The notes beneath the pieces were generated by a model. The model saw nothing but the letters and a program-made list of their open reading frames with translations. It had not been told where the DNA came from and did no database searches. Positions 9,474-19,475 of a DNA stretch of 64,000 nt are shown here, one piece after another. Position numbers and translations under genes: made by a program. The stretch's first letter is position 1, and every line of letters begins with the position of its first letter. The stretch comes from Effrenium voratum (taxonomy: Eukaryota > Sar > Dinophyceae > Suessiales > Symbiodiniaceae): contig CAUJNA010001251.1 of assembly GCA_963377175.1 (NCBI GenBank), positions 1 through 64,000 on the forward strand, in the 5' to 3' direction.

Positions 9474-9566
9474 GGTGGTGGTGGTGGTGGTGGTGACGAT
9501 GATGATGATGATGACGATGATGACGATGATGACGATGACGATGATGATGATTACGATGAAGATGCC

Positions 9567-9601
<35 letters not shown>

Positions 9602-9677
9602 CGACGATGATGATGATGACGATGATTGTGACGACGGCGATGATGATGACGATGATGACGATGATGACGATGATGAA
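9428..9677. repeat. (GAT/GGT/GAC)n trinucleotide array
   Basis: About 250 bases of ATG/GTG/ACG triplets stay in one register, giving poly-M/V/T on + and poly-H on -. The blocks (pure ATG, pure GTG, mixed ATG/ACG) suggest local expansion of different variants. Confidence 0.95.
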
Positions 9678-10613
9678 ACATAGACGAATCTAGACCCCCA
9701 AACACATTCAGGATGGGAATAGTTCCGAATAGGCCAATTCCAAGCCAGTGCCAAGCCCGCAGTTGTCTCTTGCGAGCTCTATTCGGGATCCCGCCCAAGT
9801 CCTCGACGCGGTGGAAAGAGAACATACAGATTGCAGAAGCAAACAGGACCCCCTAATACGGAAGACCATGTTTTTGTTTTTGGGGAGGGGGGTCGAGTTA
9901 ATATCAGGGGGAAGGGATTACGCCGGCAAATGAGGTGACCCTTTCGATTCATTCGCTGGTTGGTGTCATCCAATGGCAATGATGGCACTCTGCCCAGATG
10001 TGGAGTTCGCGCTCTTTGACTTTCAGGCAAGGGGAGGTTTCCGCAAAGTGCTGGGGTGATGTGTGAGACCTTTTGGGGAGGGGCAGTGGTGAAACAGGGT
10101 TTCTTCCAAATGCCAGTTAAAGCTTTTTCAATCTTGTAGGTGACTTTGGATCTTTTGATGATTCCTCTCAGTTTGAATATTCTACATAAATCCCCTGAGC
10201 TAGGCTTGCAGTCTGCCAACGAAAGGAGGCTGCTTGGAGCGCTTGAATCCCATTCCCTGTTCTGCATGTTGGAGAAGGGATTGTGTTTGTGTGTCTTATT
10301 TGATGCCCGACCGCAAAGATTTGGAAGCTGCAAAGAGGGAGCAAAAGCTGTATGTTGCTTGGGTGGAATTTCGAATGCAGATATACATATAGCGCAACCC
10401 AGCTGGGCGTCTCACCACCCTGCATCGATGAAGGACAGCCGAGCCCCCAAAGCGTTTGCCCAACTTGCAAGCTTCTGCTGCTTAGCGTGTGACGTCTCAT
10501 GAGCACCCTTCAAACATGGGCAAAAAAACACGTGCTGGGCTTTGGGTGCCCAGAGAGAGAAAATCCTACAGCATGCGGCGGTTTTTGGTTTCCTTCCGCC
10601 CGGGTTTCGGAAG
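9678..10613. other. Mostly unassigned; a weak ORF at 10140-10502
   Basis: The + frame at 10140-10502 includes SPELGLQSANERRLLGALES but lacks convincing splice sites, and its antisense is equally open. I do not call a gene here. Confidence 0.3.
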
Positions 10614-10709
10614 TTCTCTTGGACATGAAGGATTCTCCCGGCTTTTCTTTTGTCGCCCCGTTTGATAAGTCGCCTGAGTCGCCATCAAACCTCGAAGTGA
10701 CTGAGAAGG
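10614..10709 (+). CDS. Candidate internal exon, unknown
   Basis: Between TTTCGGAAG and GTAGTC the frame reads LLDMKDSPGFSFVAPFDKSP, then SPSNLEVTEK. It is rich in serine, proline and acidic residues, as in a linker. No family is recognised. Confidence 0.5.
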
Positions 10710-10785
10710 GTAGTCCCAATCATAGGTGTGGATAATCGATTCTTCGGGTTGGGACAGCCGCCTGTTAGTACCACTCACCGGCTAG

Positions 10786-10882
10786 AAAGCCCGGCGGATC
10801 TTCGACGGATTTGTGCCAGGGCGAAGCCCTTGCGGCGCTGCGCGCCTCTGCAGGGGGGCCCAGGTGTGCATTTGCCTATAGG
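10786..10882 (+). CDS. Candidate internal exon, unknown
   Basis: Acceptor CCGGCTAG and donor GTGAGA bound a frame reading SSTDLCQGEALAALRASAGG, then RCAFAYR. The alanine-rich helix-like middle and high GC fit coding sequence of this genome. Confidence 0.5.
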
Positions 10883-12296
10883 GTGAGAAAAAGCACAGGG
10901 CTCCAGGTGGGAGTAAGGATGATGTTGACCCTGCAATGTTGGTAGGTTGTTCCACAGAAATGGCAAACATTCAAACAAAGAATTGTACACCCTTTACACA
11001 TCCCATATTTTCCCTCATGATTAACCTCTCCACGCTCTTTCTACTCCATAGAAACCACAAGGGCGTCACCCACTCTCGGGGCGGGGAGGTTGGGTACTGA
11101 ATCTACCATTATCAGCTGACCAAGAGACTTCGTTAAAGCAGAATTTAGATTATCCTACTAAAACAGCCAACCTACATTTTGGTCTCCTGGCTCTCGTCAC
11201 TGGCCTGGTGTCATGCAATCGAGGCCCCAATCAAATTCTGGACGCCATGGTGACTCCCGGTTGATTCGTGCGCCCTTGGTTCATGGATAGGGCGTCTAAA
11301 AGTCGAAAAGCAGGGTCCTGTCCTTCTTTTGGTGGAGGCACTCGCTATCAAAAAGGCCGGATAAGCTGACGTGAGATCCTCAACACTTCCCTCTAAAATG
11401 TTGTTTGAAAATGAACCCCCCGTCAAGTAATCTTGAAGCTCCTCATAATGGTTGGCTGGGCCGCGTTCTGCTCGCTTGGAGGGCTACTACCGAAGGTCAT
11501 GAAGGCTCACGCGGGGTGCGGAATGAAATTGTCAGGCTTCTGTATGTGTTCAGCGCGGCCCACACACACACACACACAAACAACAACCCACTGCAAAATG
11601 AATTTGGCAGGATTCTCATGCGTGCTCCTGGACTAGATTGAAAGGCCTCATCACAACAACAGCCAGGAACAACTCCAGACACACCACGGGCTGGCGGCGA
11701 AGTGGGGGCAGTGGTGGAGGAGCATGTAGCTTTGAGCTTCCCAATGGTTCCATTCCGCAGAGAGGCAGCGCAAGCCTGTCAGTTTCACTTCGGAAGCACA
11801 CTCATGGTTCAAGGCCTTCAGAATAGAGCCATTCCTAGGAAAAATCAACGGACCGACTCCCATATTATGTCTAGAGACAGTTTTTTGTCACGAATGGCTG
11901 CATCAATCAGCAACTCGGAAAAAAGAACGATGATTGTCGTCTGCTCAAATACTTAGAAAATTTGGAAGGTGATCACCCTGACTCAAGCTACTTTGGCTTG
12001 ACAACGGACATTATGCCCTTTCTGGCATGATTTATCAGCCTACCCAGCCCAGGTGCTGGTGGCGGTGACGATCAACTTTGTCAACGCCATAGTGACTTAT
12101 TTCGAGGAGTAGATGTGAAGGGATAATCCTTTGTCCCCCCCCGGCGTTTGCTGGGAGAATAGGTGGCAGTTCACTTGATGCTAACAGATCGTCGTTCGAC
12201 AATCCACGCTTCCTGTACAACAAAGATAGGGACTTTGCATCATTTCAAGGAAGCACGCGTGGGTTACCGTTTTTTTTGGGTCTCCCGGATTTTGAG
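10883..12296. other. 1.4-kb stretch without a supported gene
   Basis: It holds a (CA)n at 11563-11579 and short unconvincing ORFs on both strands. It probably is an intron or spacer. Confidence 0.4.
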
Positions 12297-12465
12297 ACGC
12301 ACCCTTGTAGCGCTGAAGAGATCAGTCCTCGTGCGTTGCCGGACGCATTAGGGGCTGAGTCCGACAAATCGGTCACTACCTCACTGGATGCGCCCAAGAA
12401 AGCACCATTGTTTCGATTTATTTCGCTGGGCGAAAATGACTTAGACAAAGAGCAGCCCAAAATTG
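12297..12465 (+). CDS. Probable internal exon, unknown
   Basis: After GGATTTTGAG the frame reads HPCSAEEISPRALPDALGAE, then SDKSVTTSLDAPKKAPLF, then RFISLGENDLDKEQPKI. It meets a possible donor GTTGAT at 12466; if unspliced it stops at 12468-12470. Composition is strongly protein-like with even use of charged residues. Function is not recognised. Confidence 0.6.
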
Positions 12466-12730
12466 GTTGATTGAACAGGCATTCACTCATGTTTTAAGCT
12501 TTCGCAGGCAGAACCCGTTTCTCTGGTCGGAGAGCACAAGTTGGTGAAAGGTCTCTTAGGGGTTCGGTCCTCCATTGTCTATGACTCACAACATTTCCCA
12601 CAAAAACTCATTCCTACAAAACCCTGGTGCTTGTTGCGTGCTGTTGCGTGGTTCATTTGAGTAGCGCTGCCTGGAGTTGATGCCCTGGTAATAACAAGTG
12701 GCAATGGCTTATATGATGGCCTCTGACAAG

Positions 12731-12885
12731 CTGGAATACTCAAAATGAGCTGCGGCTTGATATCCCTTTAAAGGATGGTTTTGGCGCAGTTGTAAGGAGT
12801 GTGCCCATTTTATGGCACGCGTACCTGGGCGAGCTTGCAGCGAAGTATTCAGTGCAGAGCCCTTGTTCCAGGTTTCGGAATTGCG
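12731..12885 (+). CDS. Internal exon, unknown protein
   Basis: Between CTGACAAG and a perfect donor GTAAGA the frame reads NTQNELRLDIPLKDGFGAVV, then RSVPILWHAYLGELAAKYS, then SPCSRFRNC. No ATG is near its 5' end, as expected for an internal exon. The mixed alpha/beta pattern suggests a folded domain, but I cannot name it. Confidence 0.65.
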
Positions 12886-13236
12886 GTAAGACATGCGGAA
12901 GCTGGTTCGCTGCAGTATCACAGAAACAGTCATGTATCACCAACCATGCTGAATGGGAGACAGGCACCATGACAGCATTTGGAGGGCCCCCAGTGTGTTA
13001 GACACACAAGACCTGCTGTTCAGCGCCTGGAGTCAACGGGTATGAGAGGGCTAAAACAGGATTGGCCGAGGGCTCACAGTTCCAGTTTTGGGTTTGGTTT
13101 GCCAACTTCCTTTGCATAACACACGCACTCCAGCATTTTTGGGGGCTAGTTGGCATAGGAGTCTCCCCCAAACTCGGTGGCTTCCTTTTGAACTTCCCCG
13201 TGAACGGGGCACCGTTGCCGATTCGAGTCGCTATAG

Positions 13237-13344
13237 GAGAAGAGCGCCGAGGGCTCGAACGCCGATGCCCTGGGCTGGGCCCTGAAGGCGGATGGCTGGG
13301 TGCGGTGGATGGCTGCGAAAGCCATTTTGGATGTCACTGCCTGG
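13237..13344 (+). CDS. Internal exon, unknown protein
   Basis: It is an exact 36-codon phase-0 exon between GTCGCTATAG and GTGAAG. It reads EKSAEGSNADALGWALKADG, then WVRWMAAKAILDVTAW. The helical, tryptophan-containing stretch has a faint resemblance to the start of tRNA 2'-phosphotransferases (L-x-W-A-L-x-x-D-G-W-V), which I do not consider enough to name it. Confidence 0.65.
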
Positions 13345-13630
13345 GTGAAGCCGTGGCGACACCAAGATGAGAGCATGGCGGAACCGACATGAAACCATAG
13401 TGAAACCAACATGAAACCATGGTGAAACCAACATGAAACCATGGCGACACCACTTGTTGATTGATATTTTGGATTTCACCACCTGAGAAACCATTTGTTT
13501 GTTGGTACTTGCGTCGGGGAGTCGAATCAGATCAGTCGGTTTCTGAACTGTGCGAAACGGGTTTCGTTGGCGGGTGGGATCCATTTTTTTTTTTGCAAGT
13601 TGCAAGGTATCAGCTTCGCTGGTTTGGATT

Positions 13631-13645
13631 GGGGATTCGAACCCC
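13631..13645 (-). other. tRNA T-arm-like hairpin
   Basis: GGGG-ATTCGAA-CCCC. On the minus strand it reads GGGGTTCGAATCCCC, a perfect T-arm with B-box consensus, followed by AATCCAAACCA. No D or anticodon arm precedes it at the right distance, so this is not a tRNA gene. Confidence 0.5.
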
Positions 13646-13659
13646 ACCAAACCAAGGGG

Positions 13660-13790
13660 GAAGGTGAAGATAGACCTCGCAGGTTGATTTCCCCAGCGAA
13701 AACCACCCAGTTTTGGTCTACCAGTCAAAGCAACGGGGACGGGGCTCTGGAGGCTTGGAATATGGGGGCTGAACAATTCTTACCACTGTT
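13660..13790 (+). CDS. Weak candidate exon
   Basis: The frame reads RPRRLISPAKTTQFWSTSQ, then GALEAWNMGAEQFLPLL, stopping at 13792-13794. The acceptor is uncertain. Confidence 0.3.
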
Positions 13791-13840
13791 ATGATGACTT
13801 CATTTGGCTTTCTGTCCCCAACCTTATCCCACTCATTCAG

Positions 13841-13997
13841 GCCCTGGACATTCACTTGATGTCAGTCGCGATTTGAGCGACTTCCCTCAAAGTGTTTGCA
13901 ACTGGAACATCCACTGTTACCAGCGGCTGCCTGTTGCCAACTATTTCGAGCATCGTTCCACATTTTGTTTGACCAAAGCTGTCTTGACACTATTTGG
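13841..13997 (+). CDS. Probable internal exon, unknown protein
   Basis: Acceptor CTCATTCAG and donor GTCAGC bound a frame reading HSLDVSRDLSDFPQSVCNWN, then CYQRLPVANYFEHRSTF, then LTKAVLTLFG. Aromatic and cysteine content is typical of a folded domain. If the donor is skipped the frame runs to TAG at 14047-14049. Confidence 0.55.
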
Positions 13998-14064
13998 GTC
14001 AGCTGGGTCAGCTGATCCACGAAAAGAGGGAACACGACAGTGCATCTAGTGCGCTCTGGTTACA

Positions 14065-14115
14065 CACACACACACACACAGATGGTGGGGGTGGTGGGGG
14101 GGGTGGGGGGGACAT
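14065..14115. repeat. (CA)n and GGGGGT tracts
   Basis: A CA run is followed by GGTGGGGGTGGTGGGGGGG. It produces poly-G and poly-P ORFs that are not genes. Confidence 0.9.
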
Positions 14116-14428
14116 TTTTCGTTTGGTCATAGAGAGTAACCCTTCCGAGGTTCGGAGCAGAGCAGATTTGGGCAACCTGCGTGGTCTTAAGAGTTCCATA
14201 TCGGTTGCAGAGGGGGGGGGGTAGAGGAGTAGAGGTTGCCCCACAAAGGGCGGTATTTTCATTGTTGGGTTTGGGCCTGGCAGGTTTCAAATGCTGATTT
14301 GGAGGCAACATAAATGATGGGAAGGGCATAGCCCCGAAAGTTTTTTTCTTACCCCCAATACCCTGGCCGGCCAAACCGTTTTGGCTGAGACACGGTTGGT
14401 TTTCATCCCTCACTTCAAGTTTTCCCAG

Positions 14429-14591
14429 AGTGGCCTTAGAACATGCCGGGCGTCTGAACTCGTTGGACCATTGGAGGGAAAGACGCGCGCGGATTCGGAA
14501 AGGAGCTCTGGGCAGCCGTTCGCTGGCGCGCAGGGGTTTGGCTCTAGGGTCGAGACCCAGTCGAGACCGGACGCAGGAATCCAAGCGGAAA
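14429..14591 (+). CDS. Probable internal exon, unknown
   Basis: After TTTTCCCAG the frame reads ASELVGPLEGKTRADSERS, then PFAGAQGFGSRVETQSR, then DAGIQAEK before GTCATG. It is polar and glycine/serine-rich, so a linker is likely. Element A copy 2 begins 20 bases downstream. Confidence 0.5.
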
Positions 14592-14611
14592 AGTCATGGA
14601 ATGTTTTCAAA

Positions 14612-14718
14612 TATGGCCATGGGTTGCATAACCTATGGCAATCCCATTTTGGGGTGGAACGTCCATTTTCCATCTATTTTGATGTTCACCAGTTTGTGGG
14701 TTTTGACCCACAGCCATA
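14612..14718 (+). mobile_element. Element A copy 2
   Basis: Left end TATGGCCATGGGTTGCATAA and right end TTTTGACCCACAGCCATA are inverted repeats. The interior keeps CATTTTGGGGTGG and GATGTTCACCAG seen in the copies at 20734 and 49390. The CCCACAG in its right end sits exactly where the next exon would begin. Confidence 0.75.
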
Positions 14719-14803
14719 CGAGGGAGAAATTAGGAGGGGGCCTAGCGATAGATCCCGCCGGCAAGCAGAGAGCGGGCCCTCCATTCCACTGAGCCCATGG
14801 CCG
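14714..14803 (+). CDS. Candidate exon whose acceptor is the end of element A
   Basis: It is exactly 30 codons from GACCCACAG to a perfect GTGAGT. The frame reads PYEGEIRRGPSDRSRRQA, then ESGPSIPLSPWP. The acceptor lies inside the right inverted repeat of element A. Phase with the exon at 14429-14591 is not consistent for the donor I chose, so another donor would be needed. Confidence 0.5.
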
Positions 14804-14946
14804 GTGAGTCAAGGCTTCGGAGATCCCCAGCATTTTTTGGTCTTCAGGCGTCAAAGGGTTCTAAGCAAACGAAGCTCCAAAGACTTGGAGGGTTCCCTAG
14901 TTTTTTTTTTTGCCTGTTTGATTGCATGTAACCCAGCGACCTTCAG

Positions 14947-14999
14947 GGGATCTGAACACGGACAGCCCAGAAAACGAACCCAAGAAAGAGTCAGAGTGA
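14947..14999 (+). CDS. Candidate terminal exon
   Basis: After CCTTCAG one frame reads DLNTDSPENEPKKESE and a TGA at 14997-14999, a typical charged C-terminal tail. A second frame across 14950-15112 is also open and arginine-rich, so the choice is tentative. If right, a gene ends here, before the PPR series. Confidence 0.35.
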
Positions 15000-16156
15000 C
15001 ACGTCGCAGCTCCAGCCGCCCGCCAGCCGGCGCCGGAAAGGCGCCGGGCACTAATCTCTTGCCGCGCAGCATGGAGGGATGCGGGGAGAGAAGGCGCCGC
15101 GAGAGCTCCAAAGTGGATGTGTGCCTCGTTTGGGTTTCAACCCCCAATCAAAAGAACGGTTCAGCCAATTAGGATGAAATTCCTTAAGGTATAAAATGGT
15201 GGTTATAGTAACCCCCCTTTGTTTGAATGGCGGTTTGAACCCGAAAGTCTTGAAGCCACCTTTATTGGAAACAACCCCCAAGACGGAAGTACAACAAAGG
15301 CCGGCCTTCTCTGAAAAGGACGAACCCGGATTTTCCATCGAAACCTGAAAATGCAGATTTCCCTTTTAGCCGACCAAAAGGAGTTCCCAAAAAAAGAGAC
15401 ACCCTGCATTTGTTGCCCGGTGAAGCAAGCAGAGACCCAAGAAAAGCTAGGCTGAGCTGGCAGGTTGCATGTTGGATCCGTGCGTATGCATCAACTCCCC
15501 ACTGGTGCAAAAAAACATTCGCTCCGGGCGGAGGGTACTCTTTTCGGGATGGTTTCAAAGGCAAGGCAACAGAGGAATACCACACGATTTGGCGCACCAA
15601 ACCCTTCCCCCTATCCAAACCAAGCATCCAAGTCAACCCCTATCCAACCGCTATCTAAAGAGTGTTTCTGGGGCCTGGGTTTTTGAGCCATGAAATGTAT
15701 TCCCCTACAAATTTACATGACCCATGTTGAACTGCAGGTCCTGAGTACTCCCTTAAAATGGCTTCGCTGCCAGTTAAGTTCCATCCAAACCCCACTATCC
15801 AACAAATTGGTAGTGTCTTTTTTTAGGGACCCCCCAGAATGGGGTGGCTTTCCTTTTACCAACTCCAAAAAGAACAAGCCCCCCGTCTGCGAATTTGAGC
15901 CCTTTGCTTGGGCTCGGGATCATGGTCATCCACCTAGTAGCAAGGATCCTCAATAGCAATTACAATGATTCCTAAGGGATCGACCATGGCGCATAAGCAG
16001 TCTTGACCATCACCCACCCCCAAAAAATGGGGGTGGCAACCACCCCCGCATTTTGGGGTTTCCCTTCAAAACTAACCCAAAAGGCAGGAGTACCGAGGTT
16101 CCAAAAAGAAAATGGCGCCCCGCCCGGAGCCCACGCCCCGCCCCTTCCCTTCGCAG
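15000..16156. other. Spacer or intron with repeats
   Basis: It holds a GC-rich stretch at 15000-15115 (possible exon after CCGCGCAG at 15069), CTATCCAAACC-type short repeats at 15620-15660 and 15780-15800 (inverted relatives at 17760-17880), and element B at 15813-15876. Confidence 0.4.
15813..15876 (+). mobile_element. Element B copy
   Basis: It runs from GTGTCTTTTTTTAGGGACC through CCAGAATGGGGTGGCTTTCC to AACTCCAAAAAGAAC. The same order of blocks occurs at 20562, 23445 and 36228, and inverted at 51018. Confidence 0.6.
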
Positions 16157-16255
16157 GTGCCGCGGGAGCTTTTGGAAGGCTCCCAGGCGATCGCCGGCCA
16201 TGCGCGGCGCACGCAGTGGCGCCAGGGCCTGTGCCTGCTGGACCCGATGAGATCA
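16157..16255 (+). CDS. PPR-type exon 1
   Basis: It is a 33-codon phase-0 exon between CCTTCGCAG and GTTTTG. It contains HARRTQWRQGLCLLDPM, which keeps the W..xL.LL..M spine of a PPR second helix. The A-C-E-K position is H-A-R-R, a divergent form. It is the first member of the series. Known PPR proteins bind organellar RNA one base per repeat; here that role is inferred. Confidence 0.6.
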
Positions 16256-16544
16256 GTTTTGGGGGGTTAGGTGGAAAAACCGCGTTGAGCAGAACCCCAG
16301 TGGGCGATGTTCTGTTTCGGTTTTCGTCATTTAGTTTGTGTTTTTTTGTTGTTGTTTGTTTTTTCTCCTTCAGTTTTTTTTTGGAAGAGCCGGCTTCTTT
16401 TCTTCTTCTGTTTTTTCTCTCGGTTAAATTGGGCTTTGCTTTTTTGTTGTTCTAAACTGGTTTGTTTTTCAGTTGGGTTGGTCTTTGTTTGGTTGTTTGG
16501 TTCTTTTCAACTGGTTTGGTTTTGCTTGCTTCCTTTCTTGCTTT

Positions 16545-16575
<31 letters not shown>

Positions 16576-17237
16576 GTTTCTTTTTTTGGGGCCTGCCTTT
16601 GAACTAGGGGTTCAAAAATAGCTTCGCAGAGACATGCGCAGCGGCCAATTGAGCTTTTAGATTCATTCCGTCTTGGTGGGGGACTCTCTGTTTTGCTTGG
16701 TGTTGAGAGGCAAACCAAAAGAAAGCCAACAATGTCCGAGGTTCAATTCCTGTTTGACAGGCAGATTGGTTTTTGCATCCAACATTATTTTGGGAACCTT
16801 TGGCAAAACCGAAAAGTTCAGGAGGTTCGTTTCCCCGCTTGGTGGGTTTTGAGTTTCCTTTTGGTGAGGTGATGTTTGTAAACTTGAAGATTGTGGAGGG
16901 CTATGGCGTACGCGGGGGGTTGCAGGTTCAAGTCCTGCTAGCCCTATGCCGCGTGATAATTGGGAGCGATCCACTCCGTGGCATGCACACATTTCTAACT
17001 GTCAACTCTTTGGGGTCGGGTCTGGCCTCATCGTTGGTATGTGTCGGTTTTTGAATGTGCCCCTTTCCAAAATGGGGGCGGCTTAACCAAAGAGAAACCA
17101 AGGGCAAACCCAAGGAAAACCCAAGGCACCTCAAACGAACACCCGACAAAACCCGACAACAATTAACAAAACAACACCCAACCCCCCCCTTCTTTTTTGG
17201 GGGGGGAGGGTCCAAAAAAAGCCGAGCTGTGCGACAG
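16256..17237. other. Intron: T-rich tract and tRNA-like hairpin
   Basis: A T/G-rich stretch (16300-16600, with CTTG repeats at 16530-16570) is followed by the tRNA-like fragment at 16897. A C8/G8 hairpin lies at 17182-17206. No exon is seen. Confidence 0.5.
16897..16945 (+). other. 49-base tRNA-like fragment lacking an anticodon arm
   Basis: AGGGCTA (16897) pairs with TAGCCCT (16939) as a 7-bp acceptor-like stem. Inside is a perfect T-arm, GCAGG-TTCAAGT-CCTGC, with a good B-box. Only 18 bases separate the two, too few for D and anticodon arms. The minus-strand translation GLEPATPRV is the well-known spurious product of tRNA sequence. It is probably a tRNA-derived relic. Confidence 0.55.
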
Positions 17238-17346
17238 GAGACTTTGGAGCTCCAGACGCTGCGGCCGGACCAGGTGGCGAGGAGCGCCGCCATGGCCGGG
17301 TGCTCCCGGGGCGCCGCCTGGGGCCGCTCGACTGGGGGCTCGAGGG
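17238..17346 (+). CDS. PPR-type exon 2
   Basis: After GCGACAG the frame reads ETLELQTLRPDQ, then VARSAAMAGCSRGAAWGRS. This matches the start of a PPR unit (x-x-P-x-x-V-x-x-x-A-A-M-x-A-C-x-R-G-x-x-W). GC is far above the flanking DNA. The 3' edge is unclear. Confidence 0.6.
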
Positions 17347-19090
17347 CGGGGGGACCCGGATGGCTCGTTTTGGTTGGAACGTGCTCGGTTTGGTTTTGAG
17401 GCTAGGTGCCAGCTTTTACCGTTTTTCTTTTTTTGTGGAGGGTTCCCCTACTAAAACAGAGTGCAGCAAAAAGGGTACCCTTATTCTAACCTCTCTACTG
17501 GAGGACCAAGTGTTGGAACCCATGCTTTTAGGCGGCGGTGAAGTGAAAAAATAAAAGGAAACTGGAAGGAGAGCCAAAACGAAGACAAGGAAGAAAGCCA
17601 AAAGGAAGACCAGAAAGAAAGCCAAAAAGAAGACCAAAAGGACACCAGCAAAAGGAACAAACAAAAATTGGAAATCAAAAGGAAGAGCCGCCATTGTGGG
17701 GGGTCCATAAAAAAAAAGAACAAACAAGAAACAAAAAACATACTCCCAATATTGGTTCGGGGATTCCAAACCTGTTTGGATAGGGTGCAGATTGGGGTGA
17801 TATAGATACAGTAGGGTTCCTGTAGCTTGGATAGTGCTATAGATTGGGTTTGGTTTGGATAGGGTTTGGATAGTTTGTTTTGGATGCTTGGTAGCAGGCA
17901 CTCACCAGATTCTGCCTTGCAGATAAGGCTCAGTCTGGGGAAGGTGGGTTGGGTAAACCCACGCAGTTCGCCAAGCAAGAACCACACCAATCCAGGGATC
18001 CCAAAGGCCACCGATCCCTTTTTTGGGGATCAGGATCTTTTGGGGATCGTTGCAACTTCCTGGCAGCATGAGACCAAAGGTCCCGACTTTCGAGAAACCA
18101 CCACTCGCAACTGCCCAAGAAGACATGGGGGGCAAGCTGTCGTGGCGGATTTTTGGGTACTCTGCCACCTGTAAAAAGAACCAAACGGGGCGCTTGAAGC
18201 CCGAGTCGATTGTAAACAAGTGGCCTCTTGCAAGACGGGCGAGAATGCAAATGCCGAAAGTCAGCATTTGCAACCCGACTCGTGTTGCGGGAGCCGCAAT
18301 CAAGAACTCGGAAATCGGATTGGGACATGCCCAACGCGTCTTCGGGGGACACGGGGGTTCAAATATTCAGGTGGTAGGACAACGGGGGACTCGCCAAAAA
18401 GTGGACTTGCACATTTCCCGTGTCCTCGATGGAAACTGATCTTTTTTGGACTGTGGCCCATTTGATTCGTGTTCGGATTCATGATTCCCTTTGCAAGAGG
18501 TGCTGTGCCAGAGACTGCAAATTAGACTCGTATTGGGGCATCCTTATACAATCCCCTTTGCAGTGGGTTGTGGTGACTTCAGTGGCTGTGCTGTGAAACA
18601 TGAATGTTGGACATAACTCCCCATGGTAAGTGACATCGGTCAAAGGGTTCCCAATTATTTGGCACCCAGGTTTCATCACGAAAGCACCTGCGAGGCTATG
18701 CTCCTCTGCTGCTGAGCTTTCTCTGGCGCGACGGGGTGGAGGCATTGTTTTCAACGAGCTTCGGCGGAGGCAGAGGCATTTCAACACAACGTGTCCGTTT
18801 TTTTTCTTTTTCCCCCGTTGCTTTTGTGAGTATTCAAAGGTATGTGTCCTTTTGGTATCTCCAACTATAACCTTATGGCTTACAGTTTGCGATGTTGAAA
18901 GTAGGAATATGCTCCACAAACACAGAGGTTGCAGCGTGCTATATATTTTCTTTACATTACAACACACTACCTTTTGCAATGTCACGGTGGGTGGAACCTT
19001 GTATTCCCAAAAATACTGATTCGGAGCCGCTTTTCAGGGTAATCGAGGCAGGGCTGTGGCAATTCTTTCCGGGAAGCACCTAAGTGCCAG
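17347..19090. other. Large intron with purine repeat and an unassigned ORF
   Basis: 17560-17662 is a minisatellite of GAAAGCCAAAAGGAAGACC-type units. 17760-17880 holds GTTTGGATAGG repeats. The frame 18023-18439 is open for 138 codons (includes LSWRIFGYSATCKKNQTG), but its antisense is equally open. A stretch at 18682-18800 (LSLARRGGGIVFNELRRRQ) could be another divergent PPR exon. Confidence 0.35.
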
Positions 19091-19196
19091 GTGGACATCA
19101 AGAGTTACAGCGCCGTTTTCATCGGCATCACCGGGGCGGCGCTCTGGGGTTACGGCCTGCACCTGCTGGAGGAGTTACGTAGCGACGAAATGTCTG
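19091..19196 (+). CDS. PPR-type exon 3
   Basis: Between GTGCCAG and GTTCTT the frame reads IKSYSAVFIGITGAALWG, then GLHLLEELRSDEM. It is an almost complete 35-residue unit: Y-S-A-x-x at helix A, W at the turn, L-x-x-L-L-x-x-x-R at helix B. Confidence 0.7.
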
Positions 19197-19408
19197 GTTC
19201 TTTTCGTGTTTTGGGCGAGTTGCCAGACAGTTTTCTTGATTGCAATCGAGTTGGATCGTTAGACTTTGACTTTTTGGGACATCCAGGGATTTCCCATTCA
19301 TCTTTTAAACTTTTTGCAGAGAGGTCAACAGCAACCAAGGTTTTTGTCGCAGGACTTGTCAAAGGGTGGGTGGTTTTTCCGAAGACCCCGACGCCTGCCA
19401 CTTGCCAG

Positions 19409-19475
19409 GAGCTCCGGTGGCGCGCGCGGGGCGAGGACATCGTGGCGGTGAACAGCGGCGAGCCTCACAAGTGGG
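19409..19475 (+). CDS. PPR-type exon 4 (partial unit)
   Basis: After CTTGCCAG the frame reads RWRARGEDIVAVNSGEPHKWG and meets GTCAGA. Only helix A wording (D-I-V-A-V-N-S) and the K-W turn remain; the A-C-E-K segment is replaced by G-E-P-H. It is shorter than other exons of the series and may be degenerate. It is separated from exon 3 by a roughly 212-base intron. Confidence 0.5.

Noticed and set aside
9241..9825. ORFs of about 150 codons on both strands (poly-M/V/T and poly-H)
   Set aside because: They are made by the GAT/GGT/GAC trinucleotide array.
13237..13344. Naming the exon as a tRNA 2'-phosphotransferase
   Set aside because: The L-x-W-A-L-x-x-D-G-W-V resemblance is short and no catalytic residues of that family are seen in neighbouring exons.
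14381..15172. 263-codon + ORF, the second longest in the window
   Set aside because: It runs straight through element A and several good splice sites. I split it into exons at 14429 and 14714 and a terminal candidate at 14947.
16897..16945. A complete tRNA gene
   Set aside because: Acceptor-like stem and T-arm are present but there is no space for D and anticodon arms.
17416..18011. Minus-strand ORFs of 161-176 codons with hydrophobic stretch
   Set aside because: The apparent membrane region is the translation of the GAAAGCCAAAAGG purine minisatellite.
18023..18439. 138-codon + ORF and a 140-codon antisense ORF
   Set aside because: Both strands are equally open, splice sites do not favour either, and no motif is recognisable.
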